DNA of 64,000 bases from an uncultured Prevotella sp. (GTDB taxonomy: Bacteria; Bacteroidota; Bacteroidia; Bacteroidales; Bacteroidaceae): contig CAAGSA010000071.1 of the NCBI GenBank assembly GCA_900772835.1, positions 1 through 64,000 of the forward strand. Reading direction: 5' to 3'. The notes beneath the pieces are model-generated. The model worked only from the letters and a program-made list of their open reading frames with translations, was not told the origin of the DNA and made no database searches. The position numbers were made by a program, and so were the translations under genes. This document shows, in pieces, positions 1 through 8,968 of the stretch (position 1 is its first letter; the number at the start of each line of letters is the position of its first letter).

Positions 1-414
1 CAATCCAAGCAGATTGGCTCCCCCTGACGGTGTGTTGGCAATAAGCTGACGGTCAACGGCAGCGATTCCGGCATAGTCAGGACGACGCTTGCGCTCGCCG
101 TATACGATGACCTCGGAAAGCATTCTTGCCGACGGAAGCATGAATACTGTGTCTGTCATCTCTTCGTGTTTCAGCATCCGCATTTCATATTTGGGATGAC
201 AGAAATTCACCATAGTGTATTTCTCCGGAACCGCAAAACTCCCATCCCATGCGGAGCGGACAACGTCGCTGTTGTCCCACCGTATGGCAACATCGCGAAG
301 CGGAAGCTTCGTTTCCGCGGAAACCACGATGCCACTACGCTGCGAAGCTGCCTCCTGCACGGTACACAGAAGCAGCACAGCTGCAAAAAACGTATTGCAA
401 TTCTTTGTGAACAT
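1..414 (-). CDS. Secreted protein with carboxypeptidase-regulatory-like domain, N-terminal part only
   Basis: Reading the minus strand from the ATG at 414 gives 138 open codons running off the window edge, so only the N-terminus is present. It begins with a short basic start (MFTKN) and a hydrophobic stretch (FFAAVLLLCTV) typical of a signal peptide. A small beta-sandwich-like segment follows (SGIVVSAETKLPLRDVAIRW, then WDGSFAVPEKY), resembling the CarboxypepD_reg domains at the front of many Bacteroidota outer-membrane and secreted proteins. Next comes RMLSEVIVYGERKRRPDYAG. The rest, which would decide the function, lies outside. A TAnnTTTG promoter element sits directly upstream at 422–429, giving an almost absent leader. 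Function unknown; the secreted nature is reasonably supported. Confidence 0.75.
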   Translation of the reverse strand, partial: MFTKNCNTFFAAVLLLCTVQEAASQRSGIVVSAETKLPLRDVAIRWDNSDVVRSAWDGSFAVPEKYTMVNFCHPKYEMRMLKHEEMTDTVFMLPSARMLSEVIVYGERKRRPDYAGIAAVDRQLIANTPSGGANLLGL

Positions 415-421
415 ATCACTG

Positions 422-429
422 CAAAAGTA
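422..429 (-). promoter_or_regulatory. Bacteroidota -7 promoter element TACTTTTG
   Basis: Minus-strand TACTTTTG followed by C matches TAnnTTTG. It lies only 7 bases before the ATG at 414, so the transcript would be nearly leaderless. Confidence 0.5.
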
Positions 430-604
430 TATAAATAATGGCAGAACATTATATTTCCGCCACCCGATTTATCTATATTTCATCTTTTATTGCATAATTA
501 CACACAAGAGGGGGGCGCATGGAATGCCGCCGCAGAAGAGAGGGCACGTGCCGGATGCAGGAATGGCAACATTTAACTGTAGTTAACACAAAAACGCACA
601 CAAA

Positions 605-835
605 ATGTTAAAAACAGGCAGTGTAGACGCGCTGAGAATCGATTATTTCGGAAGAAAAGAAATTTTGTACGGAAAAAACGCAAAAAATCACCATCCGCGT
701 AACAGACTGTTTTTCAGAGTAATACATTTTTCGCCTTGCCGAGTCGAAACGATTTTTCAGGTCATTCAATATAAACGCTTTAACCGTTCATATCGAATGA
801 CTCAAAAGTTTTTGATGAAAACATTGGAGTTTCTT
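605..835 (+). repeat. Dispersed repeat, copy A (ORF-like)
   Basis: This part of the 415–1202 gap is related to an inverted copy at about 42189–41945. Shared blocks include GCGCT(CT)GAGAAT, GGAAAAA.CGCAAAA, AACGCTTTAACCGTTC and AAAAGTTTTTGATGAA. The open frame from 605 (117 codons to 958) aligns with copy B without gaps over 55 residues (ALRIDYFGRKE against ALRMAYLRKKE; RFNRSY against RFNRSL), about 23 identities by eye. Copy B has an in-frame TGA just after this block. It may be a small gene family, a decayed gene or a structured DNA repeat. Outside this element and the promoter at 1142, nothing else is seen in 415–1202. Confidence 0.55.
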
Positions 836-1141
836 CTGCCGAGAGCCACTTATACGATAGTTTCTGACAACTTTCGTGCTACACTTGCCGATTTTTTCCG
901 AAACAGACTCTGCCACCGGAACGCGCAACAGACAACAATGGACTGTAACGGTAAATAATAATGTAAAGAATTATTTTCGGCGCGTGTTAAAACTATCGCT
1001 CCGAATTGTGAACACAGGTTAAACAATCGACCGAATCCCCCACCCTATGACATGATTGGCACCCACCGCAACTGAACCCCATATTTCGCGCCATTAATGC
1101 AATAATCCGGCCAATATGCTGATTTTTAGAAATAAAATGAG

Positions 1142-1149
1142 TAATTTCG
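1142..1149 (+). promoter_or_regulatory. Promoter element for ychF (TAATTTCG, CACC following)
   Basis: TAATTTCGCACC is one base off TAnnTTTGCACC and lies 53 bases before the ychF start. The same variant with a similar upstream context (gatttttag) occurs ahead of miaB at 8930. Confidence 0.45.
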
Positions 1150-1202
1150 CACCTTGAAACATAATGCACGAAATATAAAAGAATAAAATAAAAGACTAAG
1201 AC

Positions 1203-2303
1203 ATGGCACTAAAATGTGGTATCGTGGGACTCCCGAACGTGGGAAAGTCCACTCTTTTCAACTGCCTTTCGAGCGCAAAGGCACAGGCTGCGAATTTCCC
1301 CTTCTGTACGATAGAACCTAACGTGGGCGTGATAACCGTGCCCGACGAAAGGCTCACAAAACTCGCAGAAATAGTGCATCCCGGACGCATCGTACCGGCA
1401 ACCTGCGAGATTGTAGACATAGCCGGACTCGTGAAGGGCGCGAGCAAAGGCGAGGGACTGGGAAACAAGTTCCTCGGAAACATACGCGAAACCGACGCCA
1501 TCATACACGTGCTGCGCTGCTTCGACGACGACAACATCACACACGTGGACGGAACCATCGACCCCGTGCGCGACAAGGAAATCATCGACACGGAGCTGCA
1601 GCTGAAAGACCTTGAGACCATAGAGGGAAGGCTGGCAAAGCAGCAGAAGGTGGCACAGGCCGGAAACAAGGACGCAAAAGTAGAGGTGGCTGTGCTCGAA
1701 GCATACAAGGAAGTGCTGGAGCAGGGCAAGAACGCACGCACAGTAGAATTCGACTCGAAGGAAGAGCAGGAGGCGGCACGCAACCTGTTCCTGCTCACGG
1801 CAAAGCCGGTTCTATACGTGTGCAACGTGGACGAAGCTGCCGCCAAGACCGGAAACGAATACTCCAGGCGCATAGAGGAGATTGCCAAGGAGGAAGGCGC
1901 GGAGACACTCGTGATTGCAGGCAAGACGGAGGAAGACATTGCCGGACTGGAGACATACGAGGACAAGAAGATGTTCCTCGACGAACTGGGACTGGAGGAG
2001 AGCGGAGTGAACCGCCTCATAAAGAAGGCATACTCGCTACTGAACCTCGAAACATTCATCACCGCAGGCGAGATGGAGGTGAAGGCATGGACATACCACA
2101 AGGGATGGAAGGCTCCGCAGTGTGCCGGAGTAATCCACACCGACTTCGAGAAGGGATTCATCCGCGCCGAAGTGATCAAATACGAAGACTATATACAGTA
2201 CGGCTCGGAAGCCGCCGTGCGCGATGCCGGGAAACTCGGCATAGAGGGCAAGGAATATGTGGTGCAGGACGGTGACATCATGCACTTCCGCTTTAATGTG
2301 TAA
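1203..2303 (+). CDS. ychF: Ribosome-associated ATPase YchF (Obg/OLA1 family)
   Basis: The 366-residue product has the usual length and start of YchF (MALKCGIVGLPNVGKSTLF). The P-loop is at residues 9–16 (LPNVGKST), followed by the switch segment NFPFCTIEPNVGV and the G3 motif DIAGLVKGASKGEGLGN. The nucleotide-specificity motif is NVDE (in YVCNVDEAA) instead of the NKxD of true GTPases; this is the family hallmark behind its preference for ATP. A coiled-coil helical insert lies around 120–190 and the C-terminal TGS domain ends in VVQDGDIMHFRFNV. The protein binds ribosomes and is linked to stress and translation control. It is followed by lgt after a GC-rich hairpin. Confidence 0.97.
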   Translation: MALKCGIVGLPNVGKSTLFNCLSSAKAQAANFPFCTIEPNVGVITVPDERLTKLAEIVHPGRIVPATCEIVDIAGLVKGASKGEGLGNKFLGNIRETDAIIHVLRCFDDDNITHVDGTIDPVRDKEIIDTELQLKDLETIEGRLAKQQKVAQAGNKDAKVEVAVLEAYKEVLEQGKNARTVEFDSKEEQEAARNLFLLTAKPVLYVCNVDEAAAKTGNEYSRRIEEIAKEEGAETLVIAGKTEEDIAGLETYEDKKMFLDELGLEESGVNRLIKKAYSLLNLETFITAGEMEVKAWTYHKGWKAPQCAGVIHTDFEKGFIRAEVIKYEDYIQYGSEAAVRDAGKLGIEGKEYVVQDGDIMHFRFNV

Positions 2304-2313
2304 CACAACCCCA

Positions 2314-2347
2314 CCCTATCCCCCGTCCGGCAACGACGGGGACAGGG
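2314..2347 (+). other. Intercistronic hairpin between ychF and lgt
   Basis: CCCTATCCCCCGTC (2314–2327) pairs with GACGGGGACAGGG (2335–2347). There is no T-run after it, so it is more likely an mRNA-stabilising or attenuating stem than a full terminator. Confidence 0.5.
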
Positions 2348-2366
2348 CTACAAAACGATACAAATT

Positions 2367-3197
2367 ATGCTGTACATAGATTGGAACCCGGGCATCGAGG
2401 CGTTCCACCTCGGACCCTTTTCGATGCGATGGTATGCACTGTGCTGGCTGATAGGGCTGCTGTCGGCATACTTCATAGTGAGAAAGCTGTACAAGGAACA
2501 GAAGATAAAGGACGAACTGTTCGACCCGCTGTTCATCTACTGCTTCGTGGGAATACTCGCCGGGGCAAGACTCGGCCACTGCCTGTTCTATGAGCCGGGA
2601 TATTTCCTCTCATCGGGAAAACACATCGCGGAGATGCTGCTGCCCATACGCTTCCTCGCCGACGGGGGATGGAAATTCACGGGATATGCCGGACTGGCAA
2701 GCCACGGCGGAACGATAGGACTCATCATCGCACTGCTGCTGTACAAGAAGCGCAGCGGACTGCCCATCTGGCAGGTACTCGACAACATTGCCATCGCAAC
2801 ACCCGTCACAGCGTGCTTCATACGCCTGGGCAACCTGATGAACTCCGAAATCATAGGCAAGGCAACCGATGTGCCGTGGGCTTTCGTCTTCGAACAGGTG
2901 GACATGCAGCCGCGACACCCCGGACAGCTGTACGAGGCGATAGCCTATGCCCTACTCTTCTTCATCGGATGGTGGCTGTACCGCAGGATGCCGCAGAAGG
3001 TGGGCACGGGATTCTTCTTCGGACTCTGTCTGACGTATATCTTCACCGCACGGTTCTTCATCGAATACACGAAGGAGGTGCAGGAGGCGTTCGAAGCCTC
3101 TCTCCCACTCGACATGGGACAGCTGCTCTCCATTCCGTTCATCATCATCGGAATTTACTGCATGAGGGGTGTGGGGAAAAAGCAACGCAACGAATGA
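2367..3197 (+). CDS. lgt: Prolipoprotein diacylglyceryl transferase
   Basis: This inner-membrane enzyme moves diacylglycerol from phosphatidylglycerol to the lipobox cysteine of prolipoproteins. The 276-residue product has about seven hydrophobic segments and the conserved Lgt signatures in order: [15 protein letters not shown] (about residue 72), [10 protein letters not shown] (about 111), [12 protein letters not shown] (about 153) and HPGQLYEAI (about 184). It is needed for the several lipoproteins in this window, including both SusD proteins. A strong intrinsic terminator follows at 3239. Confidence 0.96.
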   Translation: MLYIDWNPGIEAFHLGPFSMRWYALCWLIGLLSAYFIVRKLYKEQKIKDELFDPLFIYCFVGILAGARLGHCLFYEPGYFLSSGKHIAEMLLPIRFLADGGWKFTGYAGLASHGGTIGLIIALLLYKKRSGLPIWQVLDNIAIATPVTACFIRLGNLMNSEIIGKATDVPWAFVFEQVDMQPRHPGQLYEAIAYALLFFIGWWLYRRMPQKVGTGFFFGLCLTYIFTARFFIEYTKEVQEAFEASLPLDMGQLLSIPFIIIGIYCMRGVGKKQRNE

Positions 3198-3238
3198 CAC
3201 ACACCGGGGACTCTCCCCCACCAACGAATATGGAATTG

Positions 3239-3287
3239 CCCCGGAAGCAGATTCACACAGTCGAGCTTCCGGGGTTTCTTCTTTCTG
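3239..3287 (+). terminator. Intrinsic terminator after lgt
   Basis: CCCCGGAAGC (3239–3248) pairs perfectly with GCTTCCGGGG (3265–3274), followed by the T-rich run TTTCTTCTTTCT. It ends the ychF–lgt unit within the 3198–3505 gap. The remaining part of that gap holds the mutS promoter. Confidence 0.85.
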
Positions 3288-3371
3288 GACAACGACGAGG
3301 AAACGCCATACACGGCATTGCAGCCCCACCGTTTTTTTTTGGCAGACTTATATGGATTTCTCCTTTTCCGC

Positions 3372-3402
3372 TTTGTAAATTCCGCCAAATGCCGTAAATT
3401 TG
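3372..3402 (+). promoter_or_regulatory. Promoter for mutS (TTTG / TAAATTTG)
   Basis: TTTG at 3372–3375 and TAAATTTG at 3395–3402 are separated by 19 bases, matching the Bacteroidota -33/-7 arrangement. Confidence 0.6.
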
Positions 3403-3505
3403 CAAATTGCCAAAGTGTGCGGCATCAGCAAAGCTGATATCTGCCGCAGCAAGGCGACATCATTATAACAAACGATTACAGCTTTATTTTTTTTAGATAC
3501 AAAAC

Positions 3506-6130
3506 ATGGCAAAAAACGAAAAGGGACTGACGCCGATGATGCAGCAGTTCTTCTCTCTGAAGGCTAAACACCCCGACGCGCTGCTGCTGTTCCGCTGCGG
3601 CGACTTCTATGAGACATACTGCGACGATGCCGTGGACGCAAGCCGCATACTCGGAATTACACTCACGAAGAGAAACAACTCGGGAGACAAACCGTCGACG
3701 GAGATGGCAGGATTCCCTCACCACGCCCTCGACACGTATTTGCCGAAACTCATCAGGGCTGGCAGGAGGGTTGCCATCTGCGACCAACTTGAAGACCCGA
3801 AGCTGACCAAGAAACTCGTGAAACGAGGCATCACGGAACTCGTGACACCGGGGGTAGCAATGACAGACAACGTGCTGAACTACAAGGAGAACAACTTCCT
3901 CGCAGCCGTACACTTCGGGAAAGGCTCCTGCGGAGTGGCGTTCCTGGACATTTCAACCGGAGAATTCCTCACCACCGAGGGACCCTACGACTATATACAG
4001 AAGCTGATTGCCAACTTCCAACCGAAGGAAGTGCTCTTCGAACGCGGCAAGAAAGCCGACTTCGAACGCTTTTTCGGCACGAAACACTGTGTGTTCGAAC
4101 TCGACGAATGGGTGTTCAACGAGCAGACGGCAAGACAGAAGCTGCAGAAGCACTTCAACGTGAAGAACCTGAAGGGCTTCGGCATAGACCATATCAGATG
4201 CGGCATCGTGGCAAGCGGCGCGGTGCTGCAGTATCTGGAGATAACACAGCACACGCAGATAAGCCATATCACATCAATATCGAGAATCGACGAGGAACGC
4301 TACGTGAGACTCGACAACTTCACCATACGCTCGCTGGAACTGACACAGTCGATGCAGGAGGACGGCAGCTCGCTGATAGACGTGATAGACCGCACATCCA
4401 CACCGATGGGAGCACGCATGCTGAACAGATGGGTGAGATTTCCGCTGCGCAGCGCCGTGGAGATAGAGAAGAGGCTGAACGTGGTGGAGGAATTCTTCAA
4501 GGACAGCAGATTCAGGGAAACAATCGACGAGAACCTGAACGGAGTGGGCGACCTGGAGCGCATCACTGCAAAGGTGGCAACGGGCAGAGTGTCGCCGCGC
4601 GAGATGGTGCAGCTGAAGAACGCCCTGCGCTCCATGCAGCCCATAAAGGAGGTATGCGCAGCATCGGCAAACCACTCGCTGAACATTCTCGCCGAGAAAA
4701 TCGACGCCTGCAAGGAACTGAGCGACCGCATAGAAATGGAAATAGAACCTGACCCGCCACAGCTGGTGAACAAGGGCCACGTGATACGCAGCGGAGTGGA
4801 CGAAGAACTCGACCAGACACGCGAAATAGCATACCACGGAAAAGACTATCTGCTGAAGATTCAGGAGCGCGAAACCGAGGAAACGGGCATAGCAAGCCTG
4901 AAGATAGGATACAACAACGTGTTCGGATACTATCTTGAAGTGAGGAACATACACAAGGACAAGGTGCCGGAAACGTGGATAAGGAAGCAGACGCTTGCCA
5001 GTGCGGAACGATACATCACGCAGGAACTGAAACAATACGAGGAGCAAATTCTGGGGGCGGAAGACAAAATACTGCAACTGGAAACAAGGCTGTACGGCGA
5101 ACTGGTGCAGTCGTCGCAGCATTTCATACACACCATACAGACCGATGCCCACATCATAGCACAGCTCGACTGCCTGCTATCCTTTGCCAAAGCCGCCGAG
5201 GAGCACCGCTACGTGAGACCGCAGGTGCTGCAAGACGACATAGTAATCGACATCAAGCAGGGCCGTCACCCGGTGATTGAAACGCAGATGCCGGTAGGAG
5301 AGAAGTATGTGCCGAACGATATATTCCTCGACGACAAGAAGCAGCAGATAATAATAATAACCGGACCGAACATGGCGGGAAAGTCGGCACTCCTGCGCCA
5401 GACCGCTCTCATAACGCTGATGGCACAGATAGGATGCTACGTGCCTGCCGAGAGTGCAAGAATCGGCATAGTGGACAAGATATTCACCAGGGTAGGGGCG
5501 AGCGACAACATATCGATGGGAGAATCCACATTCATGGTGGAGATGACCGAGGCATCGAACATACTGAACAACGTGACACCGCGCTCGCTCGTGCTCTTCG
5601 ACGAGCTAGGCAGGGGCACGAGCACATACGACGGAATTTCGATAGCATGGGCTATCGTGGAATACCTGCACGAGCAGCAGCGCGCCACGGCACGAACACT
5701 GTTCGCGACACACTACCACGAGCTGAATGAGATGGAGAAGAACTTCTCAAGGATAAAGAACTACAACGTGAGCGTGAAGGAGATGAACGGCAAGGTGATC
5801 TTCCTGCGCAAGCTGGAACGCGGCGGTTCGGAACATTCATTCGGTATACACGTGGCACAGATTGCCGGTATGCCGAAAAGCATCGTGACGCGCGCCAACA
5901 CCATCCTGAAACAGCTTGAGGCTGACAACAGTGGGGTGGGGGCTGCCGGCAAGGCAATAGAGAACATCGGTGCGCCGACAGGCGGAGAACAGCTCAGCTT
6001 CTTCCAGCTCGACGACCCCGTGCTATGCCAGGTGCGCGACGAAATTCTGAACCTCGACATAAACAACCTCACCCCAATGGAGGCACTGAACAAACTCAAC
6101 GACATCAAGACCATCGTGGGAGGAAGATAA
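3506..6130 (+). CDS. mutS: DNA mismatch repair protein MutS
   Basis: MutS recognises base mismatches and small loops. The 874-residue product has the normal length. The N-terminal mismatch-reading motif is CGDFYETY, containing the Phe-x-Glu wedge. Connector, lever and clamp domains fill the middle. The C-terminal ATPase carries Walker [14 protein letters not shown] (about residue 624), Walker [17 protein letters not shown] (about 695) and the switch ATHYHEL. The end keeps the short helix-turn-helix region and a tail ([14 protein letters not shown]) characteristic of MutS1. It has its own promoter. The acetyltransferase gene follows 71 bases later without a visible terminator. Confidence 0.97.
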   Translation: MAKNEKGLTPMMQQFFSLKAKHPDALLLFRCGDFYETYCDDAVDASRILGITLTKRNNSGDKPSTEMAGFPHHALDTYLPKLIRAGRRVAICDQLEDPKLTKKLVKRGITELVTPGVAMTDNVLNYKENNFLAAVHFGKGSCGVAFLDISTGEFLTTEGPYDYIQKLIANFQPKEVLFERGKKADFERFFGTKHCVFELDEWVFNEQTARQKLQKHFNVKNLKGFGIDHIRCGIVASGAVLQYLEITQHTQISHITSISRIDEERYVRLDNFTIRSLELTQSMQEDGSSLIDVIDRTSTPMGARMLNRWVRFPLRSAVEIEKRLNVVEEFFKDSRFRETIDENLNGVGDLERITAKVATGRVSPREMVQLKNALRSMQPIKEVCAASANHSLNILAEKIDACKELSDRIEMEIEPDPPQLVNKGHVIRSGVDEELDQTREIAYHGKDYLLKIQERETEETGIASLKIGYNNVFGYYLEVRNIHKDKVPETWIRKQTLASAERYITQELKQYEEQILGAEDKILQLETRLYGELVQSSQHFIHTIQTDAHIIAQLDCLLSFAKAAEEHRYVRPQVLQDDIVIDIKQGRHPVIETQMPVGEKYVPNDIFLDDKKQQIIIITGPNMAGKSALLRQTALITLMAQIGCYVPAESARIGIVDKIFTRVGASDNISMGESTFMVEMTEASNILNNVTPRSLVLFDELGRGTSTYDGISIAWAIVEYLHEQQRATARTLFATHYHELNEMEKNFSRIKNYNVSVKEMNGKVIFLRKLERGGSEHSFGIHVAQIAGMPKSIVTRANTILKQLEADNSGVGAAGKAIENIGAPTGGEQLSFFQLDDPVLCQVRDEILNLDINNLTPMEALNKLNDIKTIVGGR

Positions 6131-6201
6131 GCAATACGGGGAAGGGACAGCATGCCCCCTGCACAATAATATCATTCAACAAACAAAGAAGAAGGAAGAA
6201 T

Positions 6202-6705
6202 ATGACACCAACTCCAACCATACGCCCCGTTGCCGAAGCCGACGCCGGAGCCATAACACAGATATACAACCACTATATCACCGACACGACGACAAGCTTC
6301 GAAACCGAACCGCTGACAAACGAGGCTATGCTGCAGCGGATAAAGGACATATCGAGCAGATTCCCGTATTTCGTAGCCGAAGAAGAGGGCAGGGTAGTGG
6401 GCTACTGCTACGTGCACCTGTGGAAAGACAGAGCGGCATACGACCACACCCTGGAGTTCACCATATATCTCGACCCAAGCCACAAGGGCAGGGGGACAGG
6501 AAGAAGGCTTGCCGAACTGACCATCGGCAAATGCCGAGCCAAGAACATCTGCAAGAACATCATAGCCTGCATAACGGGCGAGAATGAAGAGAGTCTTGCC
6601 TTCCACCGCCGGCTGGGATTCGAAAAGGTGTCACACTTCAAGGAGGTGGGCTACAAGTTCGGTAGATGGCTCGACGTGATTGACATGCAACTCACTATAA
6701 TATAA
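6202..6705 (+). CDS. GNAT acetyltransferase, phosphinothricin/methionine-sulfone acetyltransferase-like
   Basis: The protein has 167 residues when started at the ATG at 6202, which follows the purine-rich gaaggaagaat; an upstream in-frame extension would run into mutS. It starts TIRPVAEADAGAITQIYNHY and has the acetyl-CoA loop HKGRGTGRRLAE, both typical of the Pat/MddA branch of GNAT enzymes. The sequence EFTIYLDPSHKGRGTG and the late FHRRLGFEKVSHFKEVGYKFGRW match that subgroup. Members acetylate amino groups of phosphinothricin, methionine sulfone or related amino acids; the true substrate here is unknown. The stop is 3 bases from the next start, so the two genes are co-transcribed. Confidence 0.8.
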   Translation: MTPTPTIRPVAEADAGAITQIYNHYITDTTTSFETEPLTNEAMLQRIKDISSRFPYFVAEEEGRVVGYCYVHLWKDRAAYDHTLEFTIYLDPSHKGRGTGRRLAELTIGKCRAKNICKNIIACITGENEESLAFHRRLGFEKVSHFKEVGYKFGRWLDVIDMQLTII

Positions 6706-6708
6706 GAA

Positions 6709-7719
6709 ATGGAAAGAGAAAAGATACTCATAACCGGTGCCACCGGATTCATAGGCAGCTTCATCGTTGCCGAGGCGATAGAAAAGGGATTCGAGGTGTG
6801 GGCTGCCGTAAGGCGCACAAGCTCGAAAAAATACTTGCAGCAGCCGGAAATAAACTTCATCGAACTTGACTTCGACAGCGAGGACAGGCTGAAAGAACAA
6901 CTGAAAAGCCATCAGTTCCAGTATGTTGTCCATGCGGCAGGAGTGACGAAATGCCTGAACAGCAGCGATTTCTTCCGCACCAACTCCCAAGGAACCAAGA
7001 ACCTTGTCAACGCCCTGCGCTCGCTACAGATGCCGATAAAGAGATTCGTCTTCATAAGCAGTCTGAGCATCCTCGGTGCAATCCATGAGGAAATGCCATA
7101 CAAGGACATCACCGACAACGACACTCCACAACCCAACACCGCATACGGCAGGAGCAAACTCGAGGCAGAGGAGTATCTGCGCTCGCTCGGCGACGGATTC
7201 CCGTTTGTCATCCTGCGCCCTACGGGTGTGTACGGACCGAGGGAAAAAGACTATTTCATGATGGCACAGAGCATAAAGCAGCATGTAGACTTTGCCGTGG
7301 GCTACAAGAGACAGGACATCACGTTCATATATGTTGCCGATGTGGTGCAGGCTGTGTTCCTCGCCATAAATGCCGACAAGGGCGTATGCGGCAAGAGCTT
7401 CATTCTGAGCGACGGCAAAGTGTATTCGTCGCGCACATTCAGCGACCTCATCAAGAAGGAGCTGCACGTGAAGCACGTCATGCGCATCGTGGCACCGATA
7501 TGGCTGCTCAAGATAATATCAACGGCAGGAGAATACACGGCGCATATAACAGGAAAGGTTTCTGCACTGAACCGCGACAAATACAATATCATGAAGCAGC
7601 GCAACTGGCGGTGCGACATCACTCCGGCACGCCAGCTCCTCGGCTTCAAACCCGAGTACGACCTGGAGCGCGGAGTGAAGATTACAATGAAATGGTACAA
7701 GGACAACGGATGGCTCTAA
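6709..7719 (+). CDS. NAD-dependent epimerase/dehydratase (extended SDR)
   Basis: The 336-residue product is an extended short-chain dehydrogenase. The Rossmann glycine motif GATGFIGS is at residues 9–16. Catalytic Tyr and Lys lie in YGRSKLEAE, and the preceding serine region is FISSLSILGA. LRPTGVYGPREKDYF is the usual substrate-pocket strand. Such enzymes act on nucleotide sugars or, in some branches, on sterols and dihydroflavonols; this sequence does not decide between them. It starts 3 bases after the acetyltransferase stop and is followed by a PAP2 phosphatase gene. An envelope or lipid-sugar role is an inference from neighbours only. Confidence 0.8.
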   Translation: MEREKILITGATGFIGSFIVAEAIEKGFEVWAAVRRTSSKKYLQQPEINFIELDFDSEDRLKEQLKSHQFQYVVHAAGVTKCLNSSDFFRTNSQGTKNLVNALRSLQMPIKRFVFISSLSILGAIHEEMPYKDITDNDTPQPNTAYGRSKLEAEEYLRSLGDGFPFVILRPTGVYGPREKDYFMMAQSIKQHVDFAVGYKRQDITFIYVADVVQAVFLAINADKGVCGKSFILSDGKVYSSRTFSDLIKKELHVKHVMRIVAPIWLLKIISTAGEYTAHITGKVSALNRDKYNIMKQRNWRCDITPARQLLGFKPEYDLERGVKITMKWYKDNGWL

Positions 7720-7827
7720 ACAGGATGAAACCTCAACACCCCATAACCGGTAAACATAATGCCTAACACGCCTATTATGCATAATATGCCCATTCCCCCA
7801 AACCCCATAAAACAAAAGAAAAACGAA

Positions 7828-8796
7828 ATGATAAAAGATTACTTCAAGATAGAGTCAAAACCGCAGCGCGGACTTCTTGCCCTTGAGTGGATAATGCTGG
7901 TCTATCTGGCATTCACCCTCCTCATGGTGTTCTTCACGTATACCAAGGTTGCAAATCCCGAAGCCATGATATGGGGCAGGGTGCGCATCGTGGTGGTAAC
8001 ACTCGCCATGTGGGGCGTATACCGCATGGTGCCCTGCAAGCTCACCAAGTTTGCACGCATCACGGTGCAGATGGCACTGCTGAGCTGGTGGTACCCCGAC
8101 ACCTACGAGCTGAACCGCCTTCTGCCCAACCTTGACCACGTGTTCGCACAGATGGAACAATGGATGTTCGGCTCGCAGCCGGCACTGTATTTCGCACAGG
8201 CATTCCCGTCACCCATCATAAGCGAACTGATGGACATGGGCTACGCCTCGTACTATCCGATGATCGCGCTCGCCGCCATCTACTATTTCTTCTGGCGCTA
8301 CCAGGAGTACGAACGCGCGGCATTCGTCATCATGGCATCCTTCTTTGCCTACTACATTATCTTCGTGCTCGTGCCCGTAACCGGACCTACCTTCTATTAT
8401 AAGGCAGTGGGCATCGACCAGATAAGTGCCGGAATCTTCCCCAACCTGCACGACTATTTCAACACGCACACCGAATGCCTGCCCAGTCCGGGCTACACCG
8501 ACGGCATATTCTACCAACTCGTGGAGGATGCCAAGGCTGCCGGCGAACGACCCACGGCAGCATTCCCGAGCAGCCATGTGGGCATAAGCACGGTAATAAT
8601 GCTGCTCGTATGGCATACACGCAACCGCCGACTGCTCTACTGCATGATGCCGTTCTACATTTTCCTCTGTATGGCGACGGTCTACATACAGGCACACTAT
8701 GCCGTGGATGCCGTGGCAGGACTGATCTCCGGTGCCGCATTCTATTTCGTGTTCATGCTGATGTCGAAAGGCATGATGGAGAAGAAACGAAAGTAA
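7828..8796 (+). CDS. PAP2-superfamily membrane phosphatase / AUR1-like
   Basis: With the ATG at 7828 (MIKDYFKIE) the product is 322 residues; an earlier in-frame ATG at 7759 would read C-rich spacer sequence, so the later start is preferred. It is a polytopic membrane protein with at least six hydrophobic segments. The PAP2 signatures are AAFPSSHVGIS and the HxxxD block QAHYAVDAVAG; an earlier PVTGPTFYY resembles the AUR1-like PAP2_3 group that includes inositol-phosphoceramide synthases. The family hydrolyses or transfers phospholipid, polyprenyl or sphingolipid headgroups at the membrane. Bacteroidota make sphingolipids, so a sphingolipid role is possible but unproven. Confidence 0.8.
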   Translation: MIKDYFKIESKPQRGLLALEWIMLVYLAFTLLMVFFTYTKVANPEAMIWGRVRIVVVTLAMWGVYRMVPCKLTKFARITVQMALLSWWYPDTYELNRLLPNLDHVFAQMEQWMFGSQPALYFAQAFPSPIISELMDMGYASYYPMIALAAIYYFFWRYQEYERAAFVIMASFFAYYIIFVLVPVTGPTFYYKAVGIDQISAGIFPNLHDYFNTHTECLPSPGYTDGIFYQLVEDAKAAGERPTAAFPSSHVGISTVIMLLVWHTRNRRLLYCMMPFYIFLCMATVYIQAHYAVDAVAGLISGAAFYFVFMLMSKGMMEKKRK

Positions 8797-8929
8797 ACAG
8801 CAAGCGGAACAAACAAACGGAACAAAACAAGCGGAGACAGGCTGCGGATATGAGCAAGCACATAGTCGCCATACAGCAATGTTTTGGCGTTATCTGACTG
8901 CTATGCTTGCATAAACCACAGATTTTTAG

Positions 8930-8937
8930 TAATTTCG
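8930..8937 (+). promoter_or_regulatory. Promoter element for miaB (TAATTTCG, CACC following)
   Basis: TAATTTCGCACC lies 31 bases before the miaB start and matches the element ahead of ychF. Confidence 0.45.
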
Positions 8938-8968
8938 CACCCAAACAATACATACCCAAAAAGTAAAA

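Noticed and set aside
605..958. 117-codon ORF as an ordinary protein gene
   Set aside because: No promoter or ribosome site seen and its relative at 42 kb carries a stop in frame; kept as a repeat instead.
1196..2179. 327-codon open frame antisense to ychF
   Set aside because: It is a low-complexity Ser/Pro-rich shadow of a strongly conserved gene in GC-rich sequence.
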